Assembly: GCA_963565915.1 (NCBI GenBank)
Contig: OY751485.1
Span: forward strand, 2,170,001 to 2,234,000
Reading direction: 5' to 3'
Origin: Entoloma clypeatum
Lineage: Eukaryota; Basidiomycota; Agaricomycetes; Agaricales; Entolomataceae
Length of the DNA: 64,000 nt
Shown piece by piece: positions 1-12,600 of the stretch; position 1 is the stretch's first letter; each line of letters starts with the position of its first letter. Under the pieces are notes generated by a model. It did no database searches. It saw only the letters and a list, made by a program, of their open reading frames with translations, and was not told the DNA's origin. The translations under genes and the position numbers were made by a program.

Positions 1-301
1 CTGATCACGCTCTCAGGAGGTCTCTTGCTCAGGAATTATCCCGGCGATGGTACCCCTTAAACAACCTCCCCAAGCGAGAAAGCAACCATAGGTGCGTATA
101 CATAAAAGTATCCAGAGGATGCCGACAACACCTGATTCCTTCATCAGAGCTTTGGACGACATTCGGGGTTCAATCAGAGGTAGGGTTCTTGACCGACGAG
201 CTCACCCCACTCCGCTTATGGACCAATTAGAACTGCAGTGGTATCGCGACAACATATTTGTTCCGCCTGTACCACGTTCGCCATCTTTCAAAAAAGTCTA
301 G
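1..301 (+). CDS. REX2: Oligoribonuclease, 3' end (partial)
   Basis: This is the C-terminal end of a DEDD-family 3'-5' exonuclease that degrades very short RNAs, usually in mitochondria or cytosol. The frame opens at base 3; proposed exons are 1-91, 148-179 and 231-301, with GT-AG introns of 56 and 51 nt. Spliced, it reads ...LSRRWYPL...HRALDDIRGSI-R-ELQWYRDNIF and ends FKKV-stop. The HRALDDI(R)xSIxEL(x)(F/Y)YR block is the conserved last DEDD motif region of oligoribonuclease, including its final catalytic Asp. The second intron is in frame, so an unspliced reading also stays open but inserts 17 residues into the conserved helix, which argues for splicing. Everything upstream lies outside the window. 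Confidence 0.72.
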
Positions 302-677
302 TGCTAGACACCGTTTTTGGCACCAACAAATCCTCAACAAAATCATACAAGAAAGTTTTATCTTATGAAGGTTTGTGAAAATCATAACGATGTTCCACAA
401 GCCGAACGATAGAGAACATCTCCGGCTTGTTCACTCATAGAAATTGAGCTTGCACTCTCACCGTCTGTGGCACTCGTTCGGATAGCTAATGTCCAAGTAA
501 TATCCAACATTGTATAACCTGTATTTCTTTTACAAGAAGTACTGTCCAAACTTCTGGTCTAAGACGAAGGGTAAAAAAGATCATACGTCACGAAAAGGTA
601 TGTAGTTCCTTAGGCAAGAAGCACATCATAAAATCGTAAGAACACAATGATACAAAGTCAATGCCCGGAAGGCTCCA
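302..677. other. Convergent intergenic spacer
   Basis: About 375 bp between the 3' ends of the oligoribonuclease and the first TmpA-like gene. It is AT-rich in places and presumably holds both 3' UTRs. I see no other supported feature. Confidence 0.6.
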
Positions 678-2934
678 TTAGAAATCCCACAGCGTCCCCT
701 GTCATGAAAAGTAATGAGAAAAGACATCCAAAGGAAGAGGACGGGTCAACGTACAAAGGCAGGAATACCTGCTTCCTTACAGGCTTCCATCATCTCCTGG
801 TTCCCTTGATGATTAGACGTGATGAACACGACTTCAGCACCCCAGCTGACATATATCTCCTTGATGAGCTTCATGACATCTGGACGCCCGCCTAACGTAG
901 GGCATCTTAGCTGACACCGGGACCATTCATCATGGCGAATGTTGAAACTATACCTCGTTTCTTCGAGTCCCAGAGCGTTAACCGATCGGGACCCAAATTT
1001 CGGTGTATTAGCCCGAAAATCGTGGGGCCGAAGGTCTTCTCTTGGTCAGAGCCGATCCAAATCAGGTACCTATACATTTAACAGTGAGCATCGCAAATTG
1101 AGGCAGAGTCCAATCACCATCATTAACTCACCAATCTGGGCTCTGTGAACAAATGAAAGGTAAATAAAGGGGAGAGATGAGCCACCGATCAAAACGAATT
1201 CTCACCTGCAAACAGGTCGATAGGGCAGCTCCCAGGCCTGTTCCAGTACAGACTCGAATGCCCCGTTTATATATCCTCGACGAATTCGAGACACCGGCAA
1301 ACTGTAACGGGCAGCTTCAGCACCCGACCCGGTATTGATGGACATCGACATCGATACGTGCCTTGAGCTGTCTTGTCCAGATGTACAGAGGAGGGTTTTC
1401 CACAAGCCCCCGAGTAAAATCACCTTGAACACCGCATATGAGATAGTGTTCCTTTGCGTGGACACCCTCACTGCCGTCAAAGTTTGAACAAATCGTGAAA
1501 TCAACAAAGATAAAGAGATGGCTCCTACGATATGATCCCGAAGGCGTGATACTCCAATATTGAACTTCGGCTGATCCTCGCCAAGAGACCTTGCTGCATC
1601 CCGCGTTCAAAACGCAATACTGCGACCTTGGGCGAAGGCTTTGAAAAGTCAACCGATGAGGTCAGAAACCACGTAACGCAGAAAACGCACAATCTCCACT
1701 TCGACTTTGACTTGACGAACAGTGAACCACGGGATGAGAACACTGCGCAGCGACAGTGAACAACCAAAAGAACGTTACAAAAACCAAAGAAAAAAACATA
1801 CAAGATGGTCATCGCCAATATAAGCCAGAAGTCGGGCTTCCGGATCATTCGCAAACCGTTGGGACTCCAAGAGTGTGTCGTCGAGTCGTATGTATCTCCA
1901 AGCACAACGAACACCCAGGCTGGTGACAGACAATCAGTATATTTAGCCAGAACACGTCAACCAATGAACCATTACTGAATGCCAAACCGGTCCTGTTCAT
2001 TGGACTTGTTAGATGTGTACTGGAATCAATAAGTTAAAACCCACCATCCCATGAAGCGGTGATACCCTTCAAAAACGCTGTGAATGGCGTGATGAGTCGA
2101 GGATTTGGGTCTACAGATCTTTGACCCACTTGTGATGAGTGTTTCGCACCCACGGAAAAGCGGAAGCCATGGTGATACCCACCGTGACAGTGGTAATGAA
2201 ACCCGTCACCAAAATTGAATTGTGAAAGTCTCGGTGGTCCATAGACATCACAACCATGCGGAACACGAGCCATGAAAATCCTGATACCGCACACCCGGAA
2301 TGTATGCCACCAAGATGTTGCAGTGCCGAGGTGCATGCCAGACGGAAACATAGAGGGGGCCACTGGAACGGTGATCAGCAGATATTAACGAAGAGTAGCA
2401 CAATCAGGCTACCTTGGCAAAACAGGTATCGACGATCAGATAGAGAAAGCGACCAAACAGCTCATTCCGCATTAATATGGCCACGAGCAAATTTCCAAGG
2501 ACACATATGCCCGAGTACTCTCGAGGGTGTCCCCATTTTCCAGTGACAGCAAGAATGATGGCAACAATGTTTATGGACATGAATATCGCGAAAAACTTTC
2601 TAGAGGAACGATACAATAAGAAAAAGCACAAAACATCCGAACTTGCATACCGATAGGTGTTGAACCATAGCTGAAAGCTGATCCAGCGGCTGATTTTACG
2701 ACGCGCTGACTTTGACGGCGGATCCTTCAGCGAGGATTGAGAAGTGGTGGGATGAAATATTACTAAAGGTTGGTGCAAAACGAATGGTTTCGTATTCATC
2801 GCAGGCGGATCGGCCATACGGCGAGTTCCATGCAGCAGCGGGGGATGGCTGGGGGAAAGTATTGTGAAGCTATCATGCGCCAGTAAGCCTTTCTCCGCGT
2901 CATCGCCAAATCGAGCGGCGAACGTAGAAACCAT
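678..2934 (-). CDS. tmpA: TmpA-like integral membrane flavoprotein, copy A
   Basis: Member of the fungal TmpA family, putative membrane oxidoreductases with a ferric-reductase-like NAD(P)/flavin layout; Aspergillus TmpA affects conidiation signalling. My model has 14 exons and 507 residues. Start is ATG 2934 (MVSTF). Exons: 2934-2651, 2599-2413, 2362-2130, 2077-2045, 1992-1976, 1919-1802, 1742-1691, 1638-1529, 1470-1362, 1301-1206, 1142-1132, 1069-954, 891-755, 698-678. A Ser/Pro-rich N-terminus of about 90 residues is followed by WFNTYRKFF, hydrophobic helices with LMRNELFGRFLYL, LQHLGGIHSGCAVSG and VFVVLGDTYDS, then the soluble part (HYLICGVQGDFTR, RGIRVCTGTGLGAAL, LIWIGSDQEKTFGP, LTLWDSKKRGGRPD, GIPAFGTLWDF-stop). 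Two coding exons are only 17 and 11 nt. The intron at 1361-1302 must use a GC donor (AAG|GCACGT). No break is visible. The middle third is almost identical to copy B. Confidence 0.87.
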
Positions 2935-5037
2935 TGCGGAGTAATTGCCAGGAATCGCATGCCATGTCGGGGAAGATAAATAGTGTCTATTGCTATCCTC
3001 TCGGCGAAACAATTATGCACATACCCACGACCTCTTGGATCAGCAAAATTACAGAAAGATCTCGCCAAAGCGGATTGGGAACGAAGAGGGGTGCCTTGGA
3101 GCCTGAAGAGACGCGGCAGCCCTTGAATTCGAAGACTGGGACATGCAGAGACAAATCTGAGTCACAATCGCCGAGGGTGAGGTCGGGGAACGAGCAGTCA
3201 GTCAGATAGGTCATAGACCTCTGCTGGTGTAATTTTGACAGGCGAGGATGTCGGACGCAGTAGCAGTGGTCCTGACAATGGTAGGTATTTCCCGAGGAAA
3301 AGCCGAATAAGAAAGAGGACAGCATTTTGACAGTTAATGTACTGAACATCGAGAGACACCGTTGGCTCTCACGAGTGTACATAGTCACTGGAGCCAGGCG
3401 CCCGAAACCCCAGGGAGAACCTTTGTAACGATTTTCTTGTCATCGCTGCTCGTGCTCCTATTCACTTTTGGGCCCTATCCCCGCTTTTTCACTCCATTAT
3501 GCGGCGTTGATAATTGTCCGATTTTCTCGTTCAGTTGGTGTGGTCTAGTAAAGCTCGGTAGTGAAGGGGAAGTGGAGGTGTGATTTTCCCTGCAGCCTCC
3601 TATGTGGGGTCGCAGTGGGGTGGGCTTGTTTGAACAATGATAAAAGAGTGATCTACATATAGCTATGCTCCTAATGAAAATGCCAAGCCCCGTTGTAGGC
3701 GTGTATCAGAAAAGTTTCATACGGTATTATTCTTCTGATATTCTCGTTCTCTACACGGTCTTGACTAACGACATTCCTCTATCCCTCTCTGATATCACAG
3801 TTGATCGGGCCCTGTACCTCTCTTCAAGGCTAGCATGGCACTCGAATTGGCTCGCGCTGCTGTGCAACCCCCTGTCAGTACCAACTCGTTCTCGCCGGCC
3901 CTAGGACTAAGTGGCTCCATCATACCTGATGAAATTTCGGAGACTTGTCGTTCGCTTGTTATCAGAAATGGCCGATGTCCTTCCAATATGGTTGTGAGAC
4001 GCTCTGGTTTTCCTCCACTATCTTCGACGGCCACATCTTTTGGGGTTTGGCTTCCACTCCATCTCATGATAGACCAGCAACCTTGCCATCTCCATGACTC
4101 AAGTCTTGAGCTCAAGCATTACATGCTGTTTTTCTAAAATCTCATCCGCATCGCCCTGGCAGATTGGTTTTTCCAACCAGTCAACTGCTGTTCCCTGTTC
4201 CCACCAACCCCGGCGTGGCAATCAACTGTTTCACGTAACAGAAGCTGACTCTCGCAATCTGCTTCAAAGAAACTATATGTCATCCGCCTGCTTTACACAC
4301 GGACTCTCAAATCTTTCCACAGACATGGCTATGCACGCCTACACCTATTCAACGTACTCCAAGCTCACTCCATCGTTTTCCGATACCTGTTCCCGGCATG
4401 TTCCCTGTTGCCATGACCTCCCCCTAACCTATACCTCGCTCATCCCTCCCACCATCTCTTTACCCACGAGATCCGGTTTAGCTATAGTTTTGTCAAACAA
4501 GCACTTTGCGGAGGCCCGCTCCAACCTCGCGGCAAGACGAGATGTTGGTTCGGCGGCTCGCATCAAAGTCATGATCATGATCAGAGGTGCCAACAAATCT
4601 GCTAATTAAGCTCAAGATCAGAGACGATGTTGGACGTCAGTTGGACGCTCCCAGCGCTGCAGCTCTGATATGCGTGCGTTATTAGTGCACAAGTTTTTGA
4701 CCGTGACCAACAAGTTAACGACTTTGGCAGGAATATTGCAAGAATTTGTTTCGCTGAATAAAATATGACTAGTATGTACTACAGTACTAAGCAACAGTAA
4801 GTATCGAAGCATTGTGACGAGGAATATTGCAGGAATATATCAATACTGTTTCGCTGGTAAAATATAAATAATATGTACTACAAGAATAATATCCTAAGTA
4901 TCCAAGATTGCAGTTCAAAAGTAAAATTGATTGGGTGATACGGTGACCTTACCATGCGCGCGCGATGGTCTAGAACAGGTCATTTTATAATACCATGGGG
5001 TCTTGAGGAGAAAAGTCCAGATATCGCGAATGTTCCA
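2935..5037. other. Intergenic region between TmpA copies
   Basis: About 2.1 kb between the start of copy A and the end of copy B; it must hold the promoter of copy A. Open frames at 3835-4137 (100 residues, plus) and 4094-4609 (171 residues, plus) match no family I recognise, have no convincing splice partners, and are rich in Ser, Pro and His as chance frames in C-rich DNA often are. I do not call them genes. Bases 4729-4890 hold an imperfect direct repeat, listed separately. Confidence 0.5.
4729..4890. repeat. Imperfect direct repeat, two units
   Basis: Two AT-rich units, about 4729-4790 and 4820-4890, share AGGAATATTGCA, then GTTTCGCTG, AAAATAT and TATGTACTACA in the same order with small indels. 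They look like a local tandem duplication or the remains of a small mobile element. No terminal inverted repeats or target duplications are clear. Confidence 0.55.
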
Positions 5038-7285
5038 TTAAAAATCCCACAGCGTCCCCTGTCATGAAGAAACATGAGAGACAATATCGAAAAGAGGAAC
5101 ATAAGTCGACGCACAAAGGCAGGAATACCTGCTTCCTTACAGCCTTCCATCATCTCCTGGTTCCCCTGATAATTAGACGTAATGAACACGACCTCAGCAC
5201 CCCAGCTGACATATGTCTCCTCGATGAGTTTCATGACATCTGGACGCCCGCCTAACATGGGGAGCGTTAGCTGCCACTAGCACGTTCATCATGGCGGATA
5301 TACCTCGTTTCTTCGAGTCCCAGAGCGTCAACCGTTCGGGACCCAAATTTCGGTGTATTAGCCCAGAAATCGTGGGGCCGAAGGTCTTCTCTTGGTCAGA
5401 GCCGATCCAGATGAGGTACCTATATATTTGACAGTGAGCATCGCAAATTGACTTGAAGGCAAAGTGACTCACCAATCTGGGCTCTGTGAACAAATGAAAG
5501 GTAAATAAAGAGGAGAGATGAGCCACCGATCAACTCACCTGCAAACAGGTCGATAGGGCAGCTCCCAGGCCTGTTCCAGTACAGACTCGAATGCCCCGTT
5601 TATATATCCTCGACGAATTCGAGACACCGGCAAACTGTAACGGGCAGCTTCAGCACCCGACCCGGTATTGATGGACATCGACATCGATACGTGCCTTGAG
5701 CTGTCTTGTCCAGATGTACAGAGGAGGGTTTTCCACAAGCCCCCGAGTAAAATCACCTTGAACACCGCATATGAGATAGTGTTCCTTTGCGTGGACACCC
5801 TCACTGCCGTCAAAGTTTGAACAAATCGTGAAATCAACAAAGATAAAGAGATGGCTCCTACGATATGATCCCGAAGGCGTGATACTCCAATATTGAACTT
5901 CGGCTGATCCTCGCCAAGAGACCTTGCTGCATCCCGCGTTCAAAACGCAATACTGCGACCTTGGGCGAAGGCTTTGAAAAGTCAACTGATGAGGTCAGAA
6001 ACCACGTATCGCAGAAAACGCACAATCTCCACTTCGACTTTGACTTGACGAACAGTGAACCACGGGATGAGAACACTGCGCAGCGACAGTGAACAACCAA
6101 AAGAACGTTACAAAAACCAAAGAAAAAAACATACAAGATGGTCATCGCCAATATAAGCCAGAAGTCGGGCTTCCGGATCATTCGCAAACCGTTGGGACTC
6201 CAAGAGTGTGTCGTCGAGTCGTATGTATCTCCAAGCACAACGAACACCCAGGCTGGTGACAGGCAATCAGTATATTTAGCCAGAACACGTCAACAATGAA
6301 CCATTACTGAATGCCAAACCGGTCCTGTTCATTGGACTTGTTAGATGTGTACTGGAATCAATAAGTTAAAACCCACCATCCCATGAAGCGGTGGTGCCTT
6401 TCAAAAACACTGCAAACATGTGATCAGAATGACGAATTTGGGTGTACGAATCCTAGCTCACTTGTGATGCGTGTTTCGTACCCACGGGAAAGCGGCAGCC
6501 ATGGTAATAAGTACCACGACAGTGGTAAAAAGACCCGTAACCAGGATGGAATTGTGGAAGTCCCGGTGGTCAATAAAAATAACGGCCATACGGAACACGA
6601 GCCACAAAAACCCTGATACTGCACAACCCGAATGTATCCCACCAAGATGTTGCAGTATTGAGGTGCAAGCTAGACGGAATTTCAGAGGGGGCCACTGAAA
6701 TGGCGATCAGAAGGGATTAACGAAAGATTGCAACCCCTGACACTACCTTGGCAAAAAAGGTGTTGACGATCAGGTACAGAAAGCGGCCAAATAGCTCATT
6801 CCGCATCAAGATGGCCAGAAGCAAATTTCCGAGGACGCACGGGCCTGAGTACTCTCGGGGGTGTCTCCATTTTCCAGTCCCAGCGAGAATGATGCCAGCG
6901 ATGTTTATGGATAGGAATAGCGTAAAAAGCTTTCTAGAAAAATTACATCAATACCAAAGAAACAGAGGACGCGGTACAGGGAACTTGTATACCGATATGT
7001 GTTGAACCATAGCTGAAATTTGATCCAGCGGCCAACCTTTCGATGCGCCGGCTTTGCTGGTGGCTGTCGAACTTCTGGCGATGGTTCAGTTTTGGTTGGA
7101 GAGACTGACAAAGGCTCGAGAAGAAGCGGTGGCTTCGAATAAACCATAACAAGCGGATCGTCTATACGGTGAGTGTCGTGCAGAAGTGGAAGGTGACTAG
7201 GCAGCACTAAGGTTGCGACACTGTCGTTCGCCAGCAGGCCTTTTTCTGCACGATCGATAGAGGGAACCTCTAACGTTGAAACCAT
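5038..7285 (-). CDS. tmpA: TmpA-like integral membrane flavoprotein, copy B
   Basis: Tandem paralogue of copy A with the same exon order and the same small exons, predicted at about 510 residues. Start is ATG 7285 (MVSTL), aligned with the start of copy A; the first exon is 7285-6993, the second 6933-6747, and the stop follows GTLWDF at 5038. The same family blocks are present: FQLWFNTYRKLF, RNELFGRFLYLIVNT, LKFRLACTSILQHLGG, GLGAAL, WIGSDQEKTFGPT and GGRPDVMKLIEETYVSWGAE. It also has the GC-donor intron (5694-5635). The N-terminal third and C-terminal end differ from copy A by several percent, while roughly 5537-6393 is nearly identical. All junctions checked keep the frame open, so both copies look functional. 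Both face the same way, 2.1 kb apart. Confidence 0.87.
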
Positions 7286-9624
7286 CGAGGAAGGACTGTT
7301 GGGAATTGCATAGTACATTCAGGCTGGCGAAATTAAATAGTCTATGAGGATAAGACCCCGGAACCGAAGAAAAGGCTGTATCCCCAGGGCACGAAAGGCG
7401 TCGACCAGCTTCCCAGAAGCAGCGGATGAGACAGATTGATGTAGTGCGATCATTTTCATTGAAACCGATTGTCGGCAGGTTTTTTGGGGGTTCATTCCGC
7501 CAATCCCGGCGCAAGGTCGTAGCCCAAGTTTTTGATTGAGATATTAGGACCTCGTTCGGAAAAGCGGTGAACTTGATAAGGATGTTGCGGAGTAGCGCAC
7601 GCCACCATTCTGCAGTACTGATGCGCTGAACCACGGAATTTAACATCGCCGGTTCCTACAGGCTGCGTTTGAGGGCTTGAGGCCCCGTAAGTGTACCTAC
7701 CAATCGCAAAGATGCCATGTCATCCTCCGATGTATCGCGGTCAGTGTTGGCCAGTCAATAATGACTAAAACCATTGACACCACTGTCTGATGAGGCAATG
7801 CGTGAATAAGGGTCTGGAGGGTTAGAAAATCTCAAACTTACTCTCGTGGACCGCGGCGACGATACATGGATTGATTGATGGCGGTGTGCAACGTAAGCGC
7901 CGTTATTGTGCGCATACTATAGGACACAAGCTTCTGATCTCACATGTTGGGATGCCTGTGTGATGTTGAGGGGACGAGCTCACTGATTGTTTCGTGCGAA
8001 GCACTCATCACTGCCAAAAAAGGATTCCTCCAAGAACATGTGAGCAAAAATGGGAGTTGAGTCGATAGTATCACCATCCCAGTGTGGACACAGTTGCCGT
8101 CGGGTACCTAGGTCCCATGAAAGTGGGCCAAATTAGGACAGCTTGAAAGTATCAAAATCTGAATTGATCATGACAGCTGTACAGATTGCTGAGTGGTACC
8201 GATAGAACTTAGAAGTACAGCCACTGTCAAACAAACGCCTCAGCCCGCCGCTCATGGTTCCGGCCCGGAGCGAAACTATTAGGATCATACGCGTCACATT
8301 ACGGCCCGTAAGAACATCCGTTTCAACGATCCTTTGGTTTTGCGCTCTCTGTCAAATCTGTCTGTTTCGCCTCCCATATATAGAACCCTGTCACGGTGTG
8401 AATCCCTCAGGAACTGGGGCTGTAGCCTTTTCCTCCATTCCTGAGTCATATAATTGTGATACCGCTGGCCTACCATCTGGGAGATTACATGAACGTCCGA
8501 GTCCTTCGCAGAAAGATATCCATGACTTGCGAATTCTTGCTGTTCCTAGCGATGTTTTCAGTATTCAAGAAACCCTCTGTCGAATCTCGATCGTGTGGTT
8601 AGAACTCACGAAGGATAGATTTGCAACCATAACGTCAGCTGTACACCCTCCAGTCATGCCCGAACCTATAGACGAGCGGCTTGTGAAGGCCTCGACGGTT
8701 TCCAGGCTACCAAGCCCTGCAGAGGGTGTACGGGACATCACCTCGCTGACTTGATGTGTCGGATCCAGTCCCGTTCTAGCTGCCTTGCCCTTGCTTCCCC
8801 AGTCGGCAAGCAGTCACACACCAGCAACGCTCGTTCAACCGCTGAGGCTACGACGACCTCTGTCGGTGCGCGCCTTCGAGGTTTCCGAGTCGCCGCTTCG
8901 GTTGTGAATCTTGAATTTTGGTCACAAGCCTGAGCTTCTAATTTTTTCATTGCAAAAATAGACCATGATCACCATTTTCCAAATACCATCCTCCACTCAA
9001 AAGAGCTCATCGCTGGCTTCCGATTTACCGACCAATTTATTATGTCTGGCACCTCGTGTCGAATCGCGGTTAATCTGGTTGAAAAGTAGGCATTTGATTG
9101 ACATGTCGGACGCGGGTGGAAGGAATTCAGGGAGAGTAGCAACAAGGGCAGAAGTAACTTCGCAAAGGCAGGATTCCCAAAAAGCGGGCCTAGGAATCAT
9201 TGTAAATCGTTTTTTTCACTTGGAATTGATGAAGGCAAGAGAATCAAGCTTGAATGCGGCAGCGAAACGCACTTTCGGTCAACGCCACAGCCTCTGAGTG
9301 AGCTGTCAAACTTGGTAGTTCAGATGTAGATGGTGATTTCCTCCTTCAAGGAATCTTCTTGGGCAAAATCAAGGACGATTGGGTGCAATGCAGCCGGATC
9401 AATTCTGACTATTACAGGATGGATGTGACGGATCCAAGTTTCAAGACACTGGTACAGCGAGATACTTAATGGGAGGCTGAGGGCCAGAAGACGATGGCCG
9501 GAGCATGAGCTTGCTGCTTGATGGCGTTAATAAGGGTTGACTGATAATAAGGAACTCCAAATTACTCCACAAACTTTTTTTTTTTCGCGTCATCGAGCCC
9601 CCGTCGTCGTCGTCGTCGGCCGTC
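7286..9624. other. Long intergenic region with unassigned open frame
   Basis: About 2.3 kb between the start of TmpA copy B and carbamoyl-phosphate synthase. The largest ATG-started frame is 8254-8754 (plus, 166 residues, starting MVPARSETIRI). It has no family motif I recognise, and I see no flanking exons that extend it. A second frame at 8965-9297 (110 residues) is similarly featureless. They could be decayed gene remnants or chance. The last 100 bases before 9625 contain a T tract and a run of CGTCGT repeats, and probably belong to the promoter and leader of the next gene. Confidence 0.4.
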
Positions 9625-12600
9625 ATGATGAGTCTCGTGCGACTCAGGCCGTCGCCCTCCATCAAAGCTCTCGCCCGCCCATGCTCACGCTCCTTCCACT
9701 CCCCGCCCCTCTCTCGCTTCGCGTTCGTACCCACCAAGTCGCTCAGAGCTGTCGCAGCCCCTGCTGTTGGCTCGTACAACCGAGACCGCGAACCAGTGCT
9801 AAACTCCCCTTCTGAAATTGCTAGGAGGATCTCTGCAAAGGTTTTGCCCAAGCTTCCCCGTCCTGACGTCCAGAAGGTCCTCGTCGTCGGCAGCGGTGGT
9901 CTCAGCATCGGTCAGGCTGGAGAGTTCGACTACTCAGGCTCACAGGCTCTCAAAGCTCTTCACGAGGAGGGTGTCGACGCCGTCCTCATCAATCCTAACA
10001 TTGCGACGTGGCAAACGTCTCATCAATTGGCCTCCGAGGTCTATTTCCTCCCAATCACGACCGACTACGTCGCATATGTACTCGAAAAAGAAAGGCCTGA
10101 TGGCATCCTTTTAACTTTCGGTGGGCAAAGCGCTCTCAATGTGGGCATAGAGCTTGACCGCATGGGGGTCTTGGAACGCCTCGGCGTTAAGGTCCTTGGC
10201 ACACCCATCCGAACACTCGAAGTTTCCGAAGATCGCGACCTTTTCGTCCAGGCTCTGAAGGGTGGGTTGTCTCCTACATCATTCTCCCTATTTTGAATTG
10301 TTCAACCATTAGAGATTGATATTCCTGTTGCCCAATCTACCGCCGTCTCTTCCGTCAATGCTGCTCTTTCTGCCGCTGAGACCATCGGTTATCCCGTCAT
10401 CTTGCGCTCTGCCTTCACTCTGGGAGGTCTTGGTTCCGGTTTTGCTGAAAATCCCGACGAACTTCGCGATCTCGCCGCTAAAGGTCTTAGTTTGAGTCCT
10501 CAAGTCCTTATTGAGCGCAGTATGAAAGGCTGGAAAGAACTTGAGTACGAAGTTGTTCGAGACGGCGCGGATGTATGTCTTCCCTATTCTATATTGATAT
10601 CCTACTTACCACGGCACTTTCAGAACACTATCATCTGCTGTAACATGGAGAACTTTGATCCCCTCGGAACACACACTGGAGACTCCATTGTTGTTGCTCC
10701 ATCGCAGACTTTGCCGGATGACGAATATCATATGTTGCGCAGTGCTGCCCTCAAGGTTATTCGTCACCTCGGTGTCATAGGTGAATGCAACATACAATAT
10801 GCCCTCAACCCAAATTCAAGGGAATATTGTGTCATTGAAGTTAATGCTCGGTAAGAGACATGAAATCTGAAATCAAATATTTCCGGACTGATAACGATCT
10901 CCTCATAGCCTGAGCCGTTCTAGGTTAGTTCATCAATACTTGTGTTTGACGAATGAATACCAAGCCTCCCTAGTGCTCTCGCATCAAAGGCCACCGGATA
11001 CCCTCTTGCTTATACCGCTGCAAAGATTGCTCTTGGGCACACTCTTCCCGAACTTCCGAATGCCGTGACTAAGACGACCACCGCCTGCTTTGAGCCATCC
11101 CTGGACTATATCGTCACAAAAATACCTAAGTGGGATCTTGCAAAGTTTTCATCACAGGTGAACCGCGAGGTTGGGTCCTCCATGAAGTCGGTTGGTGAAG
11201 TCATGGCTATTGGACGTACATTCGAGGAAAGTTTGCAAAAGGCAATTCGTCAAGTCGATCCGCGATGGAAAGGCTTTGAGGTTTACATCGAGCCAGAGGA
11301 TCTGGATAGGGCTTTAACCCGTCCCACTGACATGAGGCTTTTTGCCATTGCCTATGCGATGTACCGGAGGAACTACACGGTCGATCAACTACACGATCTC
11401 ACCAAGATTGACAAGGTCTTCACTTGGAATCTGTTGCATTCGGCCATCCACTGACGTGTTCCAAATACAGTGGTACCTCTACAAAATTGACAATATTGTC
11501 CAGACTCGTCATGCGCTCCAGACCGCAGGATCCATCGAAAACCTTGACCATGAGCTCATGCGGCGCGCGAAATGCATGGGTTTTGCTGACGCCCAGATCG
11601 CCGACATCATTGGCTCTACGGAAGATATCGTACGCGCTGTCCGCAAGTCTCTCGGAATTACCCCTTTCGTCAAACGTATCGACACCCTCGCCGCCGAGTT
11701 CCCTGCCCACACCAATTACCTCTATACGACGTATAATGCCTCTGAGCACGATGTTGACTTCAACGAGCATGGTACCATGGTCCTCGGCAGCGGTGTTTAT
11801 CGTATTGGAAGCAGCGTCGAATTCGATTGGTGTGCAGTGACTTGTGCGCGAAAGCTTCGGGATATGGGGAAGAGAACGATCATGGTCAACTACAACCCAG
11901 AGACCGTGTCTACGGACTTTGATGAAGCTGATAGGCTGTACTTTGAAGAACTGGGCTTTGAACGCGTCATGGATATCTACGAGTTGGAACAGGCCCAGGG
12001 TGTCATTGTCAGTGTTGGAGGCATGTCATCCTTCAACTTAATGATCTTTATATGCGTCTGACACCACAACCTCTTCTCTCAGGCCAACTACCCCAGAATA
12101 TTGCTCTCCGTCTCAAGGAAACTGGTGTCAACGTCTTGGGAACTGACCCTGTGCAAATCGATACCGCTGAGGATCGCCACAAGTTCTCCTCCGTCCTTGA
12201 TAGCATCGGGGTCGATCAACCCGAATGGATTGAAGTCACAACCCTGGAAGCTGCCAAGGCCTTTGCTAAGAAAGTTTCGTGCGTCATCTAATATCTTAAC
12301 TGATTCGGAAAGATGTTCAACATGTCACAGTTACCCCGTCCTTATTCGTCCTTCATACGTTCTTTCTGGCGCCGCAATGAACGTTGTCTTTGAAGAATCA
12401 GCCTTGGAATACAACCTCTCCGCCGCTGCCAACGTCTCGCCCTTGCATCCTGTCGTCATCACCAAGTTCATCGACAATGCCCAGGAAATCGACATCGACG
12501 CCGTCGCCCACAAAGGAAAGCTCATCGTTCACGCAGTTTCTGAACATGTCGAGAATGCCGGTGTTCATTCCGGTGATGCCACCTTGGTCCTTCCCCCGTA

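Noticed and set aside
7197..7646. 149-codon minus-strand frame near the start of TmpA copy B
   Set aside because: It overlaps the start of copy B in another frame and lacks motifs.
9441..9908. 155-codon minus-strand frame across the CPA2 start
   Set aside because: Antisense to the CPA2 presequence exon, which has strong homology on the plus strand.
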